Shown here: positions 1 through 10,917 of the stretch, in pieces
Numbering within the stretch: the stretch's first letter is position 1
Layout of the letters: the number at the start of each line of letters is the position of its first letter
DNA from: Phytophthora hibernalis
Taxonomy: Eukaryota > Oomycota > Peronosporomycetes > Peronosporales > Peronosporaceae
NCBI GenBank assembly: GCA_012656075.1
Contig: JAAKBF010000047.1
Span: 620,001-684,000 of the forward strand
Direction of reading: 5' to 3'
Length of the DNA stretch: 64,000 bases
Notes under the pieces: generated by a model
Database searches by the model: none
Told to the model about the DNA's origin: nothing
Seen by the model: only the letters and a program-made list of their open reading frames with translations
Made by a program: the position numbers and the translations under genes

Positions 1-264
1 AAGGCGTACAACATTTCCTTCGCGGACACCAGCATCACCACCATGCGCGGGAACTTTTACAAGTTTGTCGACGCGTACAAAGCGGCTGGTGGTACTCCGG
101 GTGCTCTGATCACTTACCGCGACGAGCGGTGGACGATTGACGAGACGGCCGAGTACCTGTACGACGGCGGCAACTTTGAGCGCCTGCAGAAAATTAAGAC
201 CGAATACGACCCGAACGAGATGTTCAACACCGACCCGCAGGCCATTCCTGCCCTGAAGGCGTAA
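1..264 (+). CDS. FAD-linked oxidase, berberine-bridge-like C-terminus (partial)
   Basis: The frame is open from base 1 and ends at TAA 262-264, so only the last 87 residues are inside the window. The tail has the usual C-terminal pattern of berberine-bridge-enzyme-like FAD oxidases: a tyrosine/glycine-rich turn, then NFERLQKIKTEYDPNEMF, matching the family's F-x-L-x-x-I-K-x-x-Y-D-P-x-x-x-F signature that closes the substrate-binding domain. Such enzymes oxidise sugars or secondary metabolites with bicovalent FAD and are often secreted in oomycetes. The FAD-binding half lies upstream and cannot be checked. The family call is fairly safe; the substrate is unknown. Confidence 0.7.
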   Translation, partial: KAYNISFADTSITTMRGNFYKFVDAYKAAGGTPGALITYRDERWTIDETAEYLYDGGNFERLQKIKTEYDPNEMFNTDPQAIPALKA

Positions 265-466
265 TGCACTGGATAAATCAATTTCAGCGATAGCGCGGAA
301 GGTTTCGCGTGACGTTTGCACCTGCGGTAAGTATGAAAAGCAAAAGTTGGTGATCAAAACTCGTAAAACAGTCGTTTTGGGGGAAATAATAGTTATGTGT
401 CATCAAAGACAAATCGGAAAATGGCATACAAAAGCCAAGCCTAACAAAAACCATTTTGTGATTTTC

Positions 467-1339
467 ATGGCGGAGGTCGAGGAGGTCACGCGGATTTTAA
501 CCTGCAGCACACACTACCAGGTGCTTAAGCTACAGTCGCCAGGCAATTTCCCGGTCTTCGTCGATGCACAGCAAGTGCGCAGACGTTACAAGGAGCTGGC
601 GATTCGCGTCCACCCAGACAAGAACCGAGCCACTGGTAATGTGTCAATGATTGGTAGTGGACTTTCGGGGTATTGCTAACCAAATTTTTGATTTCTACAT
701 GTAGATGCGGAGGCGGCTTTCAAGCGTTTGAGTGGAGCCTACGAGTGTCTAGTGGACGAAATATACCAACGCAATTATTTGCAACAGCTGCAGGTGCAAC
801 AACCCAATACCAAGTCAACCAAACCCAAATACAAATACAAAAGGAAGAGGAAGGCGCAGTCGGAGCCTAACACTGAAAGTGAACAGTTACCTAAACGAAG
901 GAGGACACCAGAAGAGATTTGGAAGGAGTTTCAACGAGAAGAAGAGGAGCTGGCACGACAACAGTTCCATGCGAAAGGGTTTGACAGGGTTTACGACTCG
1001 ACATCAAATTGGGGGAACGGTAGTAAACCTGCATCACCACCTGCTGTGCCTTTGGAGAAACAACAAGAAATTCTGAACTCGAATTTGGACGCGAAGGCCA
1101 AGAAGTGGGCGACGTGGGGCAAACCGACGCCGAAACAGATGGATATTGGGGCTGTTGACCCAGCACCCACGGATAGTGTGGCTCATGCTGCCAGTTTTAG
1201 CAACGTGCCAGCGAGTTTGATCTGCTGTTTATTGTGCCGACGCAAATTCCAGAGCATCGAGGCTCTTCATCGGCACGAGACCCTCTCCAAGTTACACTTA
1301 GCAAACTTGCAGGCACAGAATTCAGCTAATGGTCCATAG
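467..1339 (+). CDS. J-domain protein with C-terminal C2H2 zinc finger
   Basis: Two exons, 467..635 and 705..1339, separated by a 69-bp intron (GTAATG...TGCTAAC...ACATGTAG). The phase-1 junction joins RAT to DAEAAFKRLSGAYE, giving 267 aa. Residues about 15-75 form a J domain with the HPDKN loop (HPD at the end of helix II), predicting Hsp70 ATPase stimulation. A Lys/Arg-rich basic stretch (KYKYKRKRK) follows. The C-terminus (ICCLLCRRKFQSIEALHRHE) is a single C2H2 finger like that of RBM5/RBM10-type RNA-binding proteins. Nuclear or RNA-linked work is inferred from the basic region and finger. The ATG at 467 was chosen because it sits just before the J domain; an upstream TTG frame extension has no support. 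Its 3' end overlaps the convergent WD40 gene by 18 bp. Confidence 0.8.
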
Positions 1340-3212
1340 TTTGATGACGTTGTCTTGCCCAGCAGTGAGCAAGGCGCTTTGGTGGATCCACTGCGTGCAC
1401 GTGATGAAGCTGTGCTGGGTTTCGAAGACTAGTGCCATGCACATACGGGCAGTGTCAACAATATAGAGAACTTCTTCCGAGCTGCAGGCTACCTGATCAC
1501 CACACACTTGAAGCGACGAGATCCACTTTGTAGCTAACTGCAGCACGGACGGTGATTTCTTGGCTGTCGGACGGAATACGTTTCCGTAGAGAAGCAGTCG
1601 ACCGTCTTTGGTCGAACAGAGCAATCGACCGTTAGAAAGCGCCACCGCAGCGTAGACTGGCGACCCAACATTGTCCAGTCGACCAAGGTGCGCAAACGTT
1701 TTCGCGCTAAATAGCTGAATTGTGCCGTCATTTGATCCGGTGACTACCACAGAAGACAACTCCGAATTTGTGCGTACTGAAGAAATTAATGAGGCTGATC
1801 TGCTGCTGCTCATATCGACGATGCATTGGACGGTGGTCTTATGAGCGTAGTAAATTCTGGTGCATGGAAGACACGTATCTGCTGGATGCTCTGGATTCGA
1901 GCTGAGCGAGCTAATATCCCAGAAGCAAAATGAACCGTCCGCAGCACCGGAGCAGATGTGGTCAGACTGAACATCAAAGCACGTCACCCGCGAATGGTGT
2001 GCCCGTAGCTCGTAAATACATTGCCCGAGCTCAGCATTCCACAGGCGCAGGGTGCAGTCATCGGAGCAGCTGACAATATAGCAAGGGTGTGAAGTTGCCA
2101 ACCGGGTCTGCGTTACGTGGCCGGAATGGCCAACGAGAACATACAACAGACAGAAAGTGCTGCTTGCACAGTCATAAACTCGAAGTGTGTTATCGTGTGA
2201 TCCGGACACAAGCCACCGCGCGTTCAAGGCAACGCAGGATACGACGTCACGGTGCCCATAGATCGTGTGAAGACACTCAAATGTGACCTGCGACCACACT
2301 TTGACGGATCCGTCCACGGAACACGACACAATAAATCGATCGTCGTGTGCAACAAGCGCGCAAATACCGGAGGTGTGCCCCACAAGGTGCTCCGGGTGTA
2401 GCGAGACAAGCGGGGCAGACGCAGTAGACCACTCTTTGCTCGAATCGTTACCTGCTTCAACGCTGTCGGTGGCTGCCGAAGGTGATTGTGCAGCTAGGTG
2501 CAAAGAGGGTCGACGCGACCTGGAAATCAGCTGCGGGGTCACGGGCAGTGTCCTGCAATCGCAGACACCGTCAATTTCAGCAAACACAGAAAATCAAAGA
2601 TAAAGCCTCGTACCCGATGTCTGCCTGGTTCTCCATCGCTAATAAACTCGTCGTCATTCCAGCTCGCAGACTACCAGTAGTCGTGTTCGATACCGTCGCC
2701 CCTGGAGCTCTCTCCTCGCTCTCTTTACTCGATCTCGGTTGTTTCTGCCACTCTAGCTGCTCGGGTTCGTTACGACCTGAACCAGCAGCTCCAATTTGGC
2801 ACCCTTCCATCAACTGCAGCAACTCTTCACCCTCTGCCAGGCCTTCTGCATTGTGTTCATCTCCGTGTTCCTGCTGCAGGTGCTTCTTGGCACCCTCGAC
2901 AGTCTTCGCGACTTGCTTCCTGTCCCACTTGGCTCTCTCACCTCTCGTCTTCTCTCTCGGTCTCTGCATCTGCCTTCGAGGTGTCATCCCCGTCTTCTCA
3001 CTGAAATGACCTCCTCTCCGTCTCGAACTCAATGATCCAGAAGTCGACGATTGCGTCTGATGCGCTCGTCGTGGCGACTGCAGTGCATGAAGTCGCTCCG
3101 CCTCAAGTCGCTTGTCCCTCTCCAGTCGATGCAACGCACACGAACACAAGGGCGGATGCGCGCCCTTCCGAGACACACGCGAGGGACTGGGCGGCGCCAC
3201 GCCAAACCACAT
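1322..3212 (-). CDS. WD40-repeat protein with charged N-terminal region
   Basis: Two exons on the minus strand, 2614..3212 and 1322..2552, joined across a 61-bp intron (GTACGAGG...GATTGCAG) in phase 2, giving about 609 aa. The N-terminal 200 residues are polar and Lys/Glu/Arg-rich with coiled-coil character (LERDKRLEAERLHALQ). The C-terminal 350 residues hold about seven WD40 blades with typical ends such as SGSHDNTLRVYD, SCSDDCTLRLWN and TGSNDGTIQLFS, so a beta-propeller scaffold is expected. No enzymatic domain is visible. WD40 proteins of this layout act as adaptors, for example in ubiquitin ligases; that role is not shown here. The ATG at 3212 is the first methionine of the frame. Its stop lies inside the 3' end of the convergent J-protein gene. 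Confidence 0.8.
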
Positions 3213-3358
3213 GCGGCACAAACAACAAAATCCCAACTGCCGACTTACAGACGGCAATAGCACTTCAACTTCAACGTGACCTTTCAAAACGAGTTTTGTT
3301 AAATCGTTTCATCCTGTTGAAACGAATATACAATTTTCAAAAATCAATAATTTGTTTT

Positions 3359-3376
3359 CCTCATTTCCGAAATCGC
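3359..3376 (+). promoter_or_regulatory. Oomycete Inr-like core promoter of THOC7
   Basis: CCTCATTTCCGAAATCGC matches the oomycete initiator (TCATTY with start at A) followed by a WTTT-like flank. It lies about 20 bp before the THOC7 ATG. It is a pattern match only. Confidence 0.45.
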
Positions 3377-3380
3377 AATA

Positions 3381-4165
3381 ATGGACGATGGTAACAGACC
3401 TCCTCCTCTTCATCTCTCTATGTGCCTTCCTAGCTAACTCTGTATGTACAGACGCCGTGATCCGCCGCCGCCTGCTGACGCGCACGAGTACTGTGGGCAA
3501 GACGGGGCTGAAGAAATGCGCCGACTCGCTGCTGACGCTCGTGGACCTGCTGGCGGACGAGTCGGTGGACGACGCCACGTGCAAACTCGAGATGGACGCG
3601 CTGCTGTGGGAGCTGGAGCAGCTGGAGTTCGAGGCACAGAAGACGGAAATCTGGAACTACACGTGCGACCGCGAGCTGGAGGAGTACGAGACGCTGAACG
3701 CCGAGATGGACACGTCCATCGCCAAGGCGACCACGGAGATCGAGCAGCTCAAGGCCAAAGTGCACGTGGAGCGGACGGTCCGCGCCTACAAGGAGGAGTA
3801 CGAGTCTATTGCCAGGGTTATCAACGAGCTCCCGTCCAGGAAGGACATTGAGGACGAGATCCACGGACAGAACAAGAGACTTGAGGAAGCCACAACTGCC
3901 ATTGAAGCTGTGGACACCAAGCTGGAGCTACGCACCAAACAGTTCGCACTGCTAATGAGCACCATCCAGAACTTGAAGGCTACGTTGGATGAAGATGCGG
4001 TGATGGAGGAGGAGCAACGTGCTGCGGATGAGGATGAAGATATGGAGGACATCGAGAGCAAGACGAACGACAACGGTGAGGTGACGAGGTACCGGTGTGT
4101 TGGAGTTTTGAGCTGATTGTTGTCTGTGGTTTGATGAAGCAGGTCGATCGCCGCCGTCTCCGTGA
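3381..4165 (+). CDS. THOC7: THO complex subunit 7
   Basis: Exons 3381..3390, 3452..4075 and 4143..4165 give about 218 aa. The first exon encodes only MDD plus one base; splicing into ACGCCGTG gives DDAVIRRRLL, the conserved THOC7 start. The rest is a long coiled coil with family landmarks: a LEMDALLWELEQLEFE helix, YKEEYESIARVINELPSR, and DTKLELRTKQFALLMSTIQNL. The end is acidic. THO couples transcription to mRNA export and limits R-loops in the nucleus. The last intron is less certain: unspliced, the frame stops at 4116, and splicing replaces the tail with a short Ser/Pro end. The first intron (61 bp, GTAACA...TGTACAG) is needed because the unspliced start would add an unrelated hydrophobic leader. 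Confidence 0.87.
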
Positions 4166-4252
4166 TGCTAACAGGAAGTTGGCTGGACGGAATGGATAAT
4201 ATCAAGTTTAGCTTATCTGGCAGGTTGTGTATTGTAGTTGCAAGGGACCTAT

Positions 4253-5589
4253 CTACTCGTCAGCGAGTCTGCAGATGTCCTCATACTCTACGCGGTCCAA
4301 CACTTCGCCTCGCCGTGGACCCGACTCGACCCGAACACGAGCACAAAAATCATCGACGGAAATGTCCAGCAGCTTTGCCGTGCAGCCGCGACCGAGCCCG
4401 TTCACGATCTTGACCTTGCGTCCTGGTTTCGGGATCACCGTCTCGAGGTCGTCCTGATCCAGGCGCAAGACGTCTCCAGCATCCAACAGCTCTACTGTCG
4501 CGCAGAACTTGTCCTCCACGTCCTTGACCACGCCCTTGCACTTGTAGTACCGGCCATCACCAACCTTCTTGTTCGTCACCTTGACCACAATCCCAGTCGT
4601 AACCCAGTTCTCCTTTCGCTGACGCTTCGATTCCTCCTCCAATCGCTTACTCTGCTGCTTCCTACGCCGCTCTTCCTCCTCCATAATAGCATCGACAGCC
4701 TGCATCTTATTCGAGCGCTTGTCCTCTGTCCCTGCTTCCCTTCTCTTCTCTCGTTTTTCGGCTCCAAACACACTCGAACCAGCCACTCCAAAAGCACCCT
4801 CACCTGCACCAGAGGACACACCCTCCTTCACCACCGGCTTAGCTGCAAGAGAAATCTTAATCTTCTCCCCGTTCTCTCCACGCTGCAACTTGGTTGGACG
4901 TTGTTGCGTGTCAGCCCCTCTTTCTCGCTCGCAATCTTCAGCTGTCGTTCAATGAAGAGTCTGTTCCGCTCTTCGTGGTCCAGTTCGGCCTTCTTCTTCT
5001 TCTCCAGCTCTTCCTGTCGGGCGATGGCCTTCGGGTCCCTGTCAATGTACTGGATGTGCCAGCCCTTCTCCGTCTCGTCCACCACGCACTTGCCTGTGCG
5101 TCCCAAGTACTGCACGAAGCCACCGAGCGTCGTCCACTGCGTCGCGTTCATGTGGACGTGCATCTTGTCCGCAATGTACTCGTTGTACACGTGAGACGCG
5201 CGCATCCTCTTGGTGCCGTGGCGACGTCTCAAGTTCTCGAGAAAAGCCTCTTCGAAGAGCTCCGAGTAGCCTCCCAGGAACTTGTTGGGGTCGTTGGCCA
5301 CGATCAGCATTTGTCGCTGGTGGGCCTCGGACGTTGTGTGGCACTTGAAGCCGTTCTCATCCCGACACTGTTTCTGGCACACTTGGCAGAACCACCGCAG
5401 CTTCTGCAGACCTTTTGACTACAAGCAAGTTGGTATCAAAGGACATTTGTTAGCGGTTTGCAGCGAATAGGGAACGGAAAGGGACCGGTAAAGCGGATAA
5501 CAGAGGTGGAGAGGAGGGTGTATGAAATGAGGACGCACCTTCATGCGGATGCCGATCGCCTTGGGCGTCAGGAAGTCGTGCTTCCCCAT
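4253..5589 (-). CDS. KIN: KIN17-like DNA/RNA-binding protein (one frameshift)
   Basis: Exon 1 (5539..5589) encodes MGKHDFLTPKAIGIRMK. A 120-bp intron leads to an exon starting at 5418 with SKGLQKLRWFCQVCQKQC, the KIN17 C2H2 zinc finger, followed by the winged-helix region (HMNATQWTTLGGFVQYLGR, WHIQYIDRD). The C-terminal part (4253 to about 4900) holds a Lys/Glu-rich linker and the SH3-like/KOW tail with GRKVKIVNGLGRG. The two parts are in different frames. Adding one base in the CCCC run at 4915-4918 (GGGG on the coding strand) makes the protein continuous, and no GT-AG pair can do it. KIN17 is a nuclear protein of DNA repair, replication and splicing complexes. The frameshift is probably a consensus error. 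Confidence 0.88.
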
Positions 5590-5620
5590 GCTGACGGAGG
5601 TGGCGAGTGCTTTGGCGTCT

Positions 5621-5637
5621 TTGTTTGAAAAATGAAA
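5621..5637 (-). promoter_or_regulatory. Inr-like core promoter of the KIN17 gene
   Basis: On the minus strand TTCATTTTTCAAACAAA fits the oomycete initiator TCATTYYNCA. It lies about 45 bp upstream of the KIN17 ATG at 5589. Bases from here to the effector stop at 5953 hold no supported gene and are AT-rich at 5640-5770. Confidence 0.4.
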
Positions 5638-5952
5638 AAGCCTTTTGCATTTTATTATCACTTGAAATTGTATTTGAACGTTGTGTGCACCACATACGTT
5701 ATGAATGACGAATAAAATTAATTTGTTTGTCAAAATATTGATATCGTACGGTACGTGTATATTATTGCAATGTAATTCGCTCGTCGCTTCACTTCTGGCA
5801 GTGAACAAACATTGTGGGGCGCACCGCAAGCAGTTTAAACTGAAATACTCATCTGATTGAGACGTGTTTGATTCATTTGCGAGCGTGATGCAAGATTTTT
5901 CATCCGTACAGTTCGTGTCGACGACGAATATTATAGTGTATCGAAGCTGATT

Positions 5953-7216
5953 CTAAGGATTAAACGAGAACAGCTTGCCGGGGTACGCCTTGTCGTATGC
6001 GTTGTAGTACGCACGCCAAATGTTCGTGTTCGGGTTTCTGGCCATAATCACCTGATCCAATTTCAACACATTCTTGAAGAGATAGTCCGGAGTTACTCCT
6101 TCCACCATCCAATTCTTGAACAGTGCAGTCTTCGATCTTTCCAAGTTCAGAGCGAGTTGCTCTGTAGCCGGGACCTTCTTCGCCGCCTCGAGCATCTTAG
6201 TCAGGGATTCGTCACCGAAGCTCTTCAAGAACGTCTCGATCATCGTTGTCTTCTTCGTGGGGAGTTTCTCGTTGAATTGACTCAGGTACGTGACCCAGGT
6301 GCTCAATAGCGGGCTGCTAAGGAAATTATCTCCGGCCTTGTCTAGGTCCAGCGCCTTGAATACACTGTATGGGGACTTGGTGAATTCCAACCAGTCGTTC
6401 AACATCTTATCCATCATTTTCGTCGCTTCCGAACTCTTGGCATTATGTGCCGAAACGAGCAGCTTCATTAGACCTCCATCTCCATAGCTCTTCCTGAACA
6501 TTTCAAAAACAGTTGCTTGCTGGCCGCGCTTTCTTTTGTTGAAAGCGTCAAGGAACTTGACAAACGTTGCAAGTTGCGGGCTTTCGAAAATGTCGTTCTT
6601 AGGCTTATTAAGCTTCAGCATGTTGAAAATATCACCAATATCATCTTGGTTTTTGGACAAATTTACCCACCACTTCACTTGCGCACCCTCCAGCCTCGTA
6701 GCAATGTCCTTCGTGCCTGGGTTCTTTGCTGCTTCTGCCAGCATCTTCGACAATTTGTCTGACTTGAGATGAGACACCAATGCCTTAGCCATCGCTTCGT
6801 CCGCCTTACTGTCGTCGAGCATTGCAACGTACGTAGACCACGCTTTCCACTCTGCGCTTTCTAATAAATTGCCTGTCACCTTGTTGACCTTTAGAACTTC
6901 ATAGGCCTCCTTGGCGTTGGTCTCTGCGCGCAGCATAGACTTGAACTGCCTGTTCTGCCAAAAATCATCCCAGGTCGCGCCAGGACGGTGGACGATGTCG
7001 TCAAGTAAGGCAACGTTGAATACCCCTCTCTTCGTCTTCAGTGCTTTCGTCCGTTCTCATCGCTTTGTGCTTCGTCAGAAATCGCTTGACTGGGATATAA
7101 TTCGTGTCAGTCGAGTGCGACCGAATCCAAGCAGCCCCGCTAGCCGTCGAATCTCTAGCGGCATCGACACTTGCGAGAAAGGCAGCGGCCAGTAGCACAG
7201 TGTAGTGGACGCGCAT
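5953..7216 (-). CDS. RxLR-type secreted effector with LWY-like repeats (one frameshift)
   Basis: The start at 7216 encodes a signal peptide (MRVHYTVLLAAAFLASVDA), then KRFLTKHK, a variant of the RxLR translocation motif (RFLT instead of RxLR), then TEDEER, the dEER motif. The frame is lost at a CCCC run (7023-7026, GGGG in sense). Removing one base leads directly into the long downstream frame ending at 5953, about 420 aa in all. The body is alpha-helical with repeated units of about 90 residues carrying conserved Trp/Tyr/Leu positions, such as VKWWVNLSKNQDDI and LNDWLEFTKSPYSVFKAL; this is the WY/LWY fold of Phytophthora effectors. Such proteins are secreted and act inside host cells. The target is unknown. 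It is either a pseudogene or an intact gene with a base-call error; the second fits the rest of the window better. Confidence 0.82.
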
Positions 7217-7751
7217 TGTGGAGGTCTACAAACGTGGATGCGAGTGCTGAAGAGCGAATTTCGAAGTGAGAGCAAGCAGTGGCCTCCTGTGGCCACCAAA
7301 CAATGGAGAACTTGTAAACTTTTGACAAACACATCGCTGGCGATGGGTAGTGCTCCGCCATACTATAATACGCGTTCACTATTACCGGTATTGATAATAC
7401 AGGTATAGACCGTCGCCTTCCTCACAAGTGTTGATGCGGCCACGGCGACAAGAGATTCCAAGGTTCGCCATCGAACATGTGTTGCATAGCTTGGGCACAT
7501 GTTTGGCCGTTTTAATGATGCCCCGTGAACAAGCATACGTTTTGCTCCTAGCCGGTTAGATCAACCCAGTCACGGCTTACATAACGAAATCGGCACGCAG
7601 CAAATTTCAGGATGCCGAATAATACGTAGTACCAAACAATGTCAACAGCGAAGTCTTTCCGGAACCGACAGCAGCACAACATTGGTGGAGAGCTGCGTAG
7701 TGGAGTTTTCCACCAACGCATCACGTGAGAGGTAAGGGGAAAACACATTGA
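7217..7751. other. Gene-poor spacer upstream of the effector
   Basis: No open frame here has recognisable protein features. Apart from the effector promoter, which should lie in the first 200 bp, I see nothing supported. Confidence 0.5.
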
Positions 7752-7838
7752 TTCCTCCGCCGCCTCAGATAACGTAGCGACCAAATCCGGCTCTGTTTTC
7801 GGCACCTCAACCAGCACGTGGATGCGGTTGGCTGGCAA
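7752..7838 (-). pseudogene. Possible fragment of a Crinkler (CRN) effector N-terminus, inverted
   Basis: The minus strand reads PANRIHVLVEVPKTEPD, resembling the conserved HVLV-x-VP segment that follows the LFLAK and DWL regions in CRN proteins. It lies about 200 bp from a plus-strand CRN LFLAK relic, so the two pieces are in opposite orientation. That points to an inversion or to two separate relics. The match is short, and I rely mainly on the neighbour. Confidence 0.4.
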
Positions 7839-8042
7839 ACCTAAACAGAGCTACTCCTGCTTGCAACTTTTCCGAAGACTGACGATCGCATCGCAAGTTT
7901 TCAAAACGGCAGACACGCGAGGATAATTTAATTATTCGCAATATCAGCTCGGATTGGTCAACTACGGTAACGAGAGAGCGAAAGCGACACTGCCTACGAT
8001 TAGGAACCACAACAAATTTCTCATTCGAGAGTCGGCCGCGTC

Positions 8043-8215
8043 GAGGAAAGTTGGTAATGTGTTCTGCGCAATCATTGGTGTGGGAAGCACGTTCCCTGTG
8101 GATATCGACGATGTTAAGTCGGTTAGGGACTTAAGACACGATCAAGGATAAAGCCGACAAACTGCAGCTCTTCCTGGCGAAGAAGAGCGGAGCGTGGCTA
8201 CCAGACGACGAGATT
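8043..8215 (+). pseudogene. Crinkler (CRN) effector N-terminal relic
   Basis: One frame reads VFCAIIGVGSTFPVDIDD followed by KSVRDL; a shifted frame then reads KDKADKLQLFLAKKSGAWLP. These are the start and the LFLAK motif of the CRN N-terminal domain, which is ubiquitin-like and directs effector delivery in oomycetes. There is no in-frame ATG at the expected start (a GTG-like codon is present), one frameshift near 8130, and no CRN C-terminal domain downstream. About 55-60 codons survive. This is a decayed fragment, not a gene. Whether it shares an origin with the minus-strand piece at 7752-7838 is open. Confidence 0.75.
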
Positions 8216-8387
8216 CCGACACGATGTTACACTGCGGAACAGTTGATCCTTCATATTATGTGCAGATGCGGGTGTCGTGGAAACCGAGCACTTTTTGGGT
8301 CAAACATCGGAGAACATCTAACAGTAGACAAGCAAAACACCCACAATCAGTCTGGGTTAGCCTTGAGCACCTTGGTAAATGGTCGAT

Positions 8388-10778
8388 TTATTTGGCGTGA
8401 TCGCTTTGGAGCATCACCTGGCGCAACACCAAACACTTAACGTCGTCCAAGTTACTTCCGCTCGACCCTCGTCGATAACAAATGGATGGGTTCTGCTGCC
8501 ATTGTGAGATGGTATTTTTCAGCTCTTCTAGCATTTCAGCTGGCAGTGGGAAGATGTTCGGCCCGAAACGTAGCTCTGCTGGACTGTCACGCTGCATACA
8601 TAAAACATTTGTCATTAGCGTCATTCGAAAGCAACCTTTGAGTTCAATGATGGAGCTCACCGTTTCAGTCAATAAATGATAAAAGCCCAACGGATTCAAG
8701 GACGCGTCGAGAGCTGGAAACCCGCAACTTCGGAAGTCAGACGCCATGATAATCTGGACTCTGTTCTCCGAGCTCATATCCAATACCGGTTGATCTCCTG
8801 ACAACAACGCCGACAAGGAAATTGGTCTGTGTCTAAACCGCGCATCATTCCCGGGGATATCACCATTGTGTGATCGCATCAAGTCACTCATGCTCAAATT
8901 GCTGAGTGAGTTCACGATATTCCCATCTCCATGTAGCGCAGCTTCACTTTCTCGAAAAAGATCAGCTGCATCGGTGGGCATGTCTTTCGTAGCTGCCAGC
9001 AGTGCTGAAAAGCGTTGGGATGGCATATTAAGTTGTACTTGGGTTTGTTTCAGCGCAGTGTTCTTTGTGGCACTAGGGAGGGTTGGAAATCCCGGTGAAA
9101 GCGTTCCAACCGGCGGTAGTGTTCCTGTCCACTGCAGTGTAGGGCTCATCGCACCAACAGTTTGTGGTGATTTTGCGTCAAGATAGGAGGTGCTGTTGTA
9201 AAGGGCAACACGAAAGTCAGTGAACATTAATTACTGCACCTAGGGCTCGATCAAATGTATACCTGTAAAGAAGCTTGGAAATTGAGGCATATTCCTTCCA
9301 CGTGTTGATGCTCAGATTCGTACTTGGCACGGTCGGGCCAAGGCCACCTACAGATACTTGGGTATTTGTAATTCCATGTCCACCCAACTGAAGCAGGTCT
9401 TGTGACAAATTGTACGGTGATGCCTGGACTTCTGGAGTGATATCGCCACCGCTGTACATAGCTTTAGGTCGGTCGGACCAATTAAATTGTTTATCTGCTG
9501 ATGACCAGTGAAGTGAATGATGATGCTCGGTAAAGTCACTCCGTGCTTCAGTAGATGGCGTCTCGGTTTGCCCTGAATACAACCCACGGTTAGCGAACAG
9601 CAATCAAATAACTATACCCCTAACAAAGGTTATCCACACTCGTACCGCCTTGTTCCAGCAGCAGCTTCAGGTCACAGTCGTCTCGATGAGTTGGAATTTG
9701 TCCATACGTCTCCTGACACGACGGGCACTTGTACGCTTTCGACATTGCATGCGCCAAGATCTCATCGAGGTTCGCTCTTGGCTTGTCAGTCGTACTACCG
9801 GCAGTAGGCACTCGCTGCCACTGTAACTTGTACAGTAAATCGAACGCCGCGTTTGCCCACAAACACAGATTTGGTGTATCGGGTGCAAACGGAGCCATAG
9901 CACCTGACATCCGAGGTGGAATCGAGTCCTCCATCTCGGCAATCGCCGCAGTCACATTACTTGTAATCGTCGACGAGGACTGCGAGCTGTCGGGCGACTC
10001 ACTCGACAGTTTTCTTTCCGGTGTGTCTTGCACCGACGCCCGTTTCGCCTTTTTCGCTCTTGCGGGCGACCTTGTCTCCTTCACCGAACGCTTCTTCTGC
10101 ACAAAACACTATCCAGTCAGCCCAATACCAATAACAAAAAAATCAACCCAAATTACCAACCTTCTTCGACAGCACCAAGACCGGGTCCGACGCCACCGAC
10201 GGGTCATAGTCACACTCTCCAGGACACCTCGGAACTGCGATTTCGACTCGAAACCTCTGCAAAAAAATGTTAACTGAAAAATAAAAAACTACCACATCCT
10301 ATATCCCACCTGGTTCAGATGGTTCTTGGACACCTCCGCGATGCGGATAGCCAAGATACTCTCTCTGGCATTATTTAGACACTGGCCCGACATGACGTGC
10401 AGGATCTCTTTTTCTCCACCACTTTCCTGCAAATAAGAAAAATAGTCCTTCCTCAACATCCAAAGTCTCAAATGCTCAAAAATTGCGTCCTCCGCACCCG
10501 CTCTCATACAGCAGCTGCACTTTCAGCAGTCGCTGCTCGACACATTGCGCACAATAATTGTTCGTCCTCTGAATCCGCAGCTGGAACGTGGCTTTGCGTC
10601 CGAATTGGTCCTTGTACCAGGTCTCGGGCGGCTGCTGCGTGATCTCCAGCGCTGCGTTCAACTGGTTCTCGCTAGGCTGCAATGAAACCACCTTGTCTGC
10701 AGCTTCCTTCTGTTCTGTACTGGGTGTGGGCGCAATCGCCACCGTCATCGCAGGCTCCGTCTTCACAGGAGGAATCAT
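8388..10778 (-). CDS. Unrecognised multi-exon protein
   Basis: A consistent seven-exon model on the minus strand: 10498..10778, 10310..10421, 10161..10256, 9646..10096, 9263..9572, 8661..9192 and 8388..8591. All introns are 53-76 bp and all phases agree, giving about 660 aa. The first intron has an alternative: donor at 10520 with acceptor at 10427. The final intron (8592..8660) is a multiple of three and could be retained. The N-terminal 150 residues look folded (KATFQLRIQR, then IRIAEVSKNHLNQ, then RFRVEIAVPRCPGECDYDP). A Lys/Arg-rich patch follows (RSPARAKKAKR, a likely nuclear signal), then a Ser-rich linker, a Cys pair (KCPSCQETYG...HRDDCD), and a polar C-terminus. A transcription-factor-like role is only a guess from these features. 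I recognise no family. Confidence 0.65.
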
Positions 10779-10917
10779 CGCGTCCGGCAACTATAACGCC
10801 GTTTCAATACAATAATTGTTCTCGCACGAAATCCAATATTGATGTAGTTTACCTAAATTAGTGTACAGCTGATGTTAGAAACACCCCGTTGAAGTGACAC
10901 ACTATCAAAGTACCTGT

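Noticed and set aside
1322..1339. Overlap of two genes as an assembly error
   Set aside because: The convergent J-protein and WD40 stops overlap by only 18 bp and both ends look natural. Tail-to-tail overlap is common in compact oomycete gene blocks.
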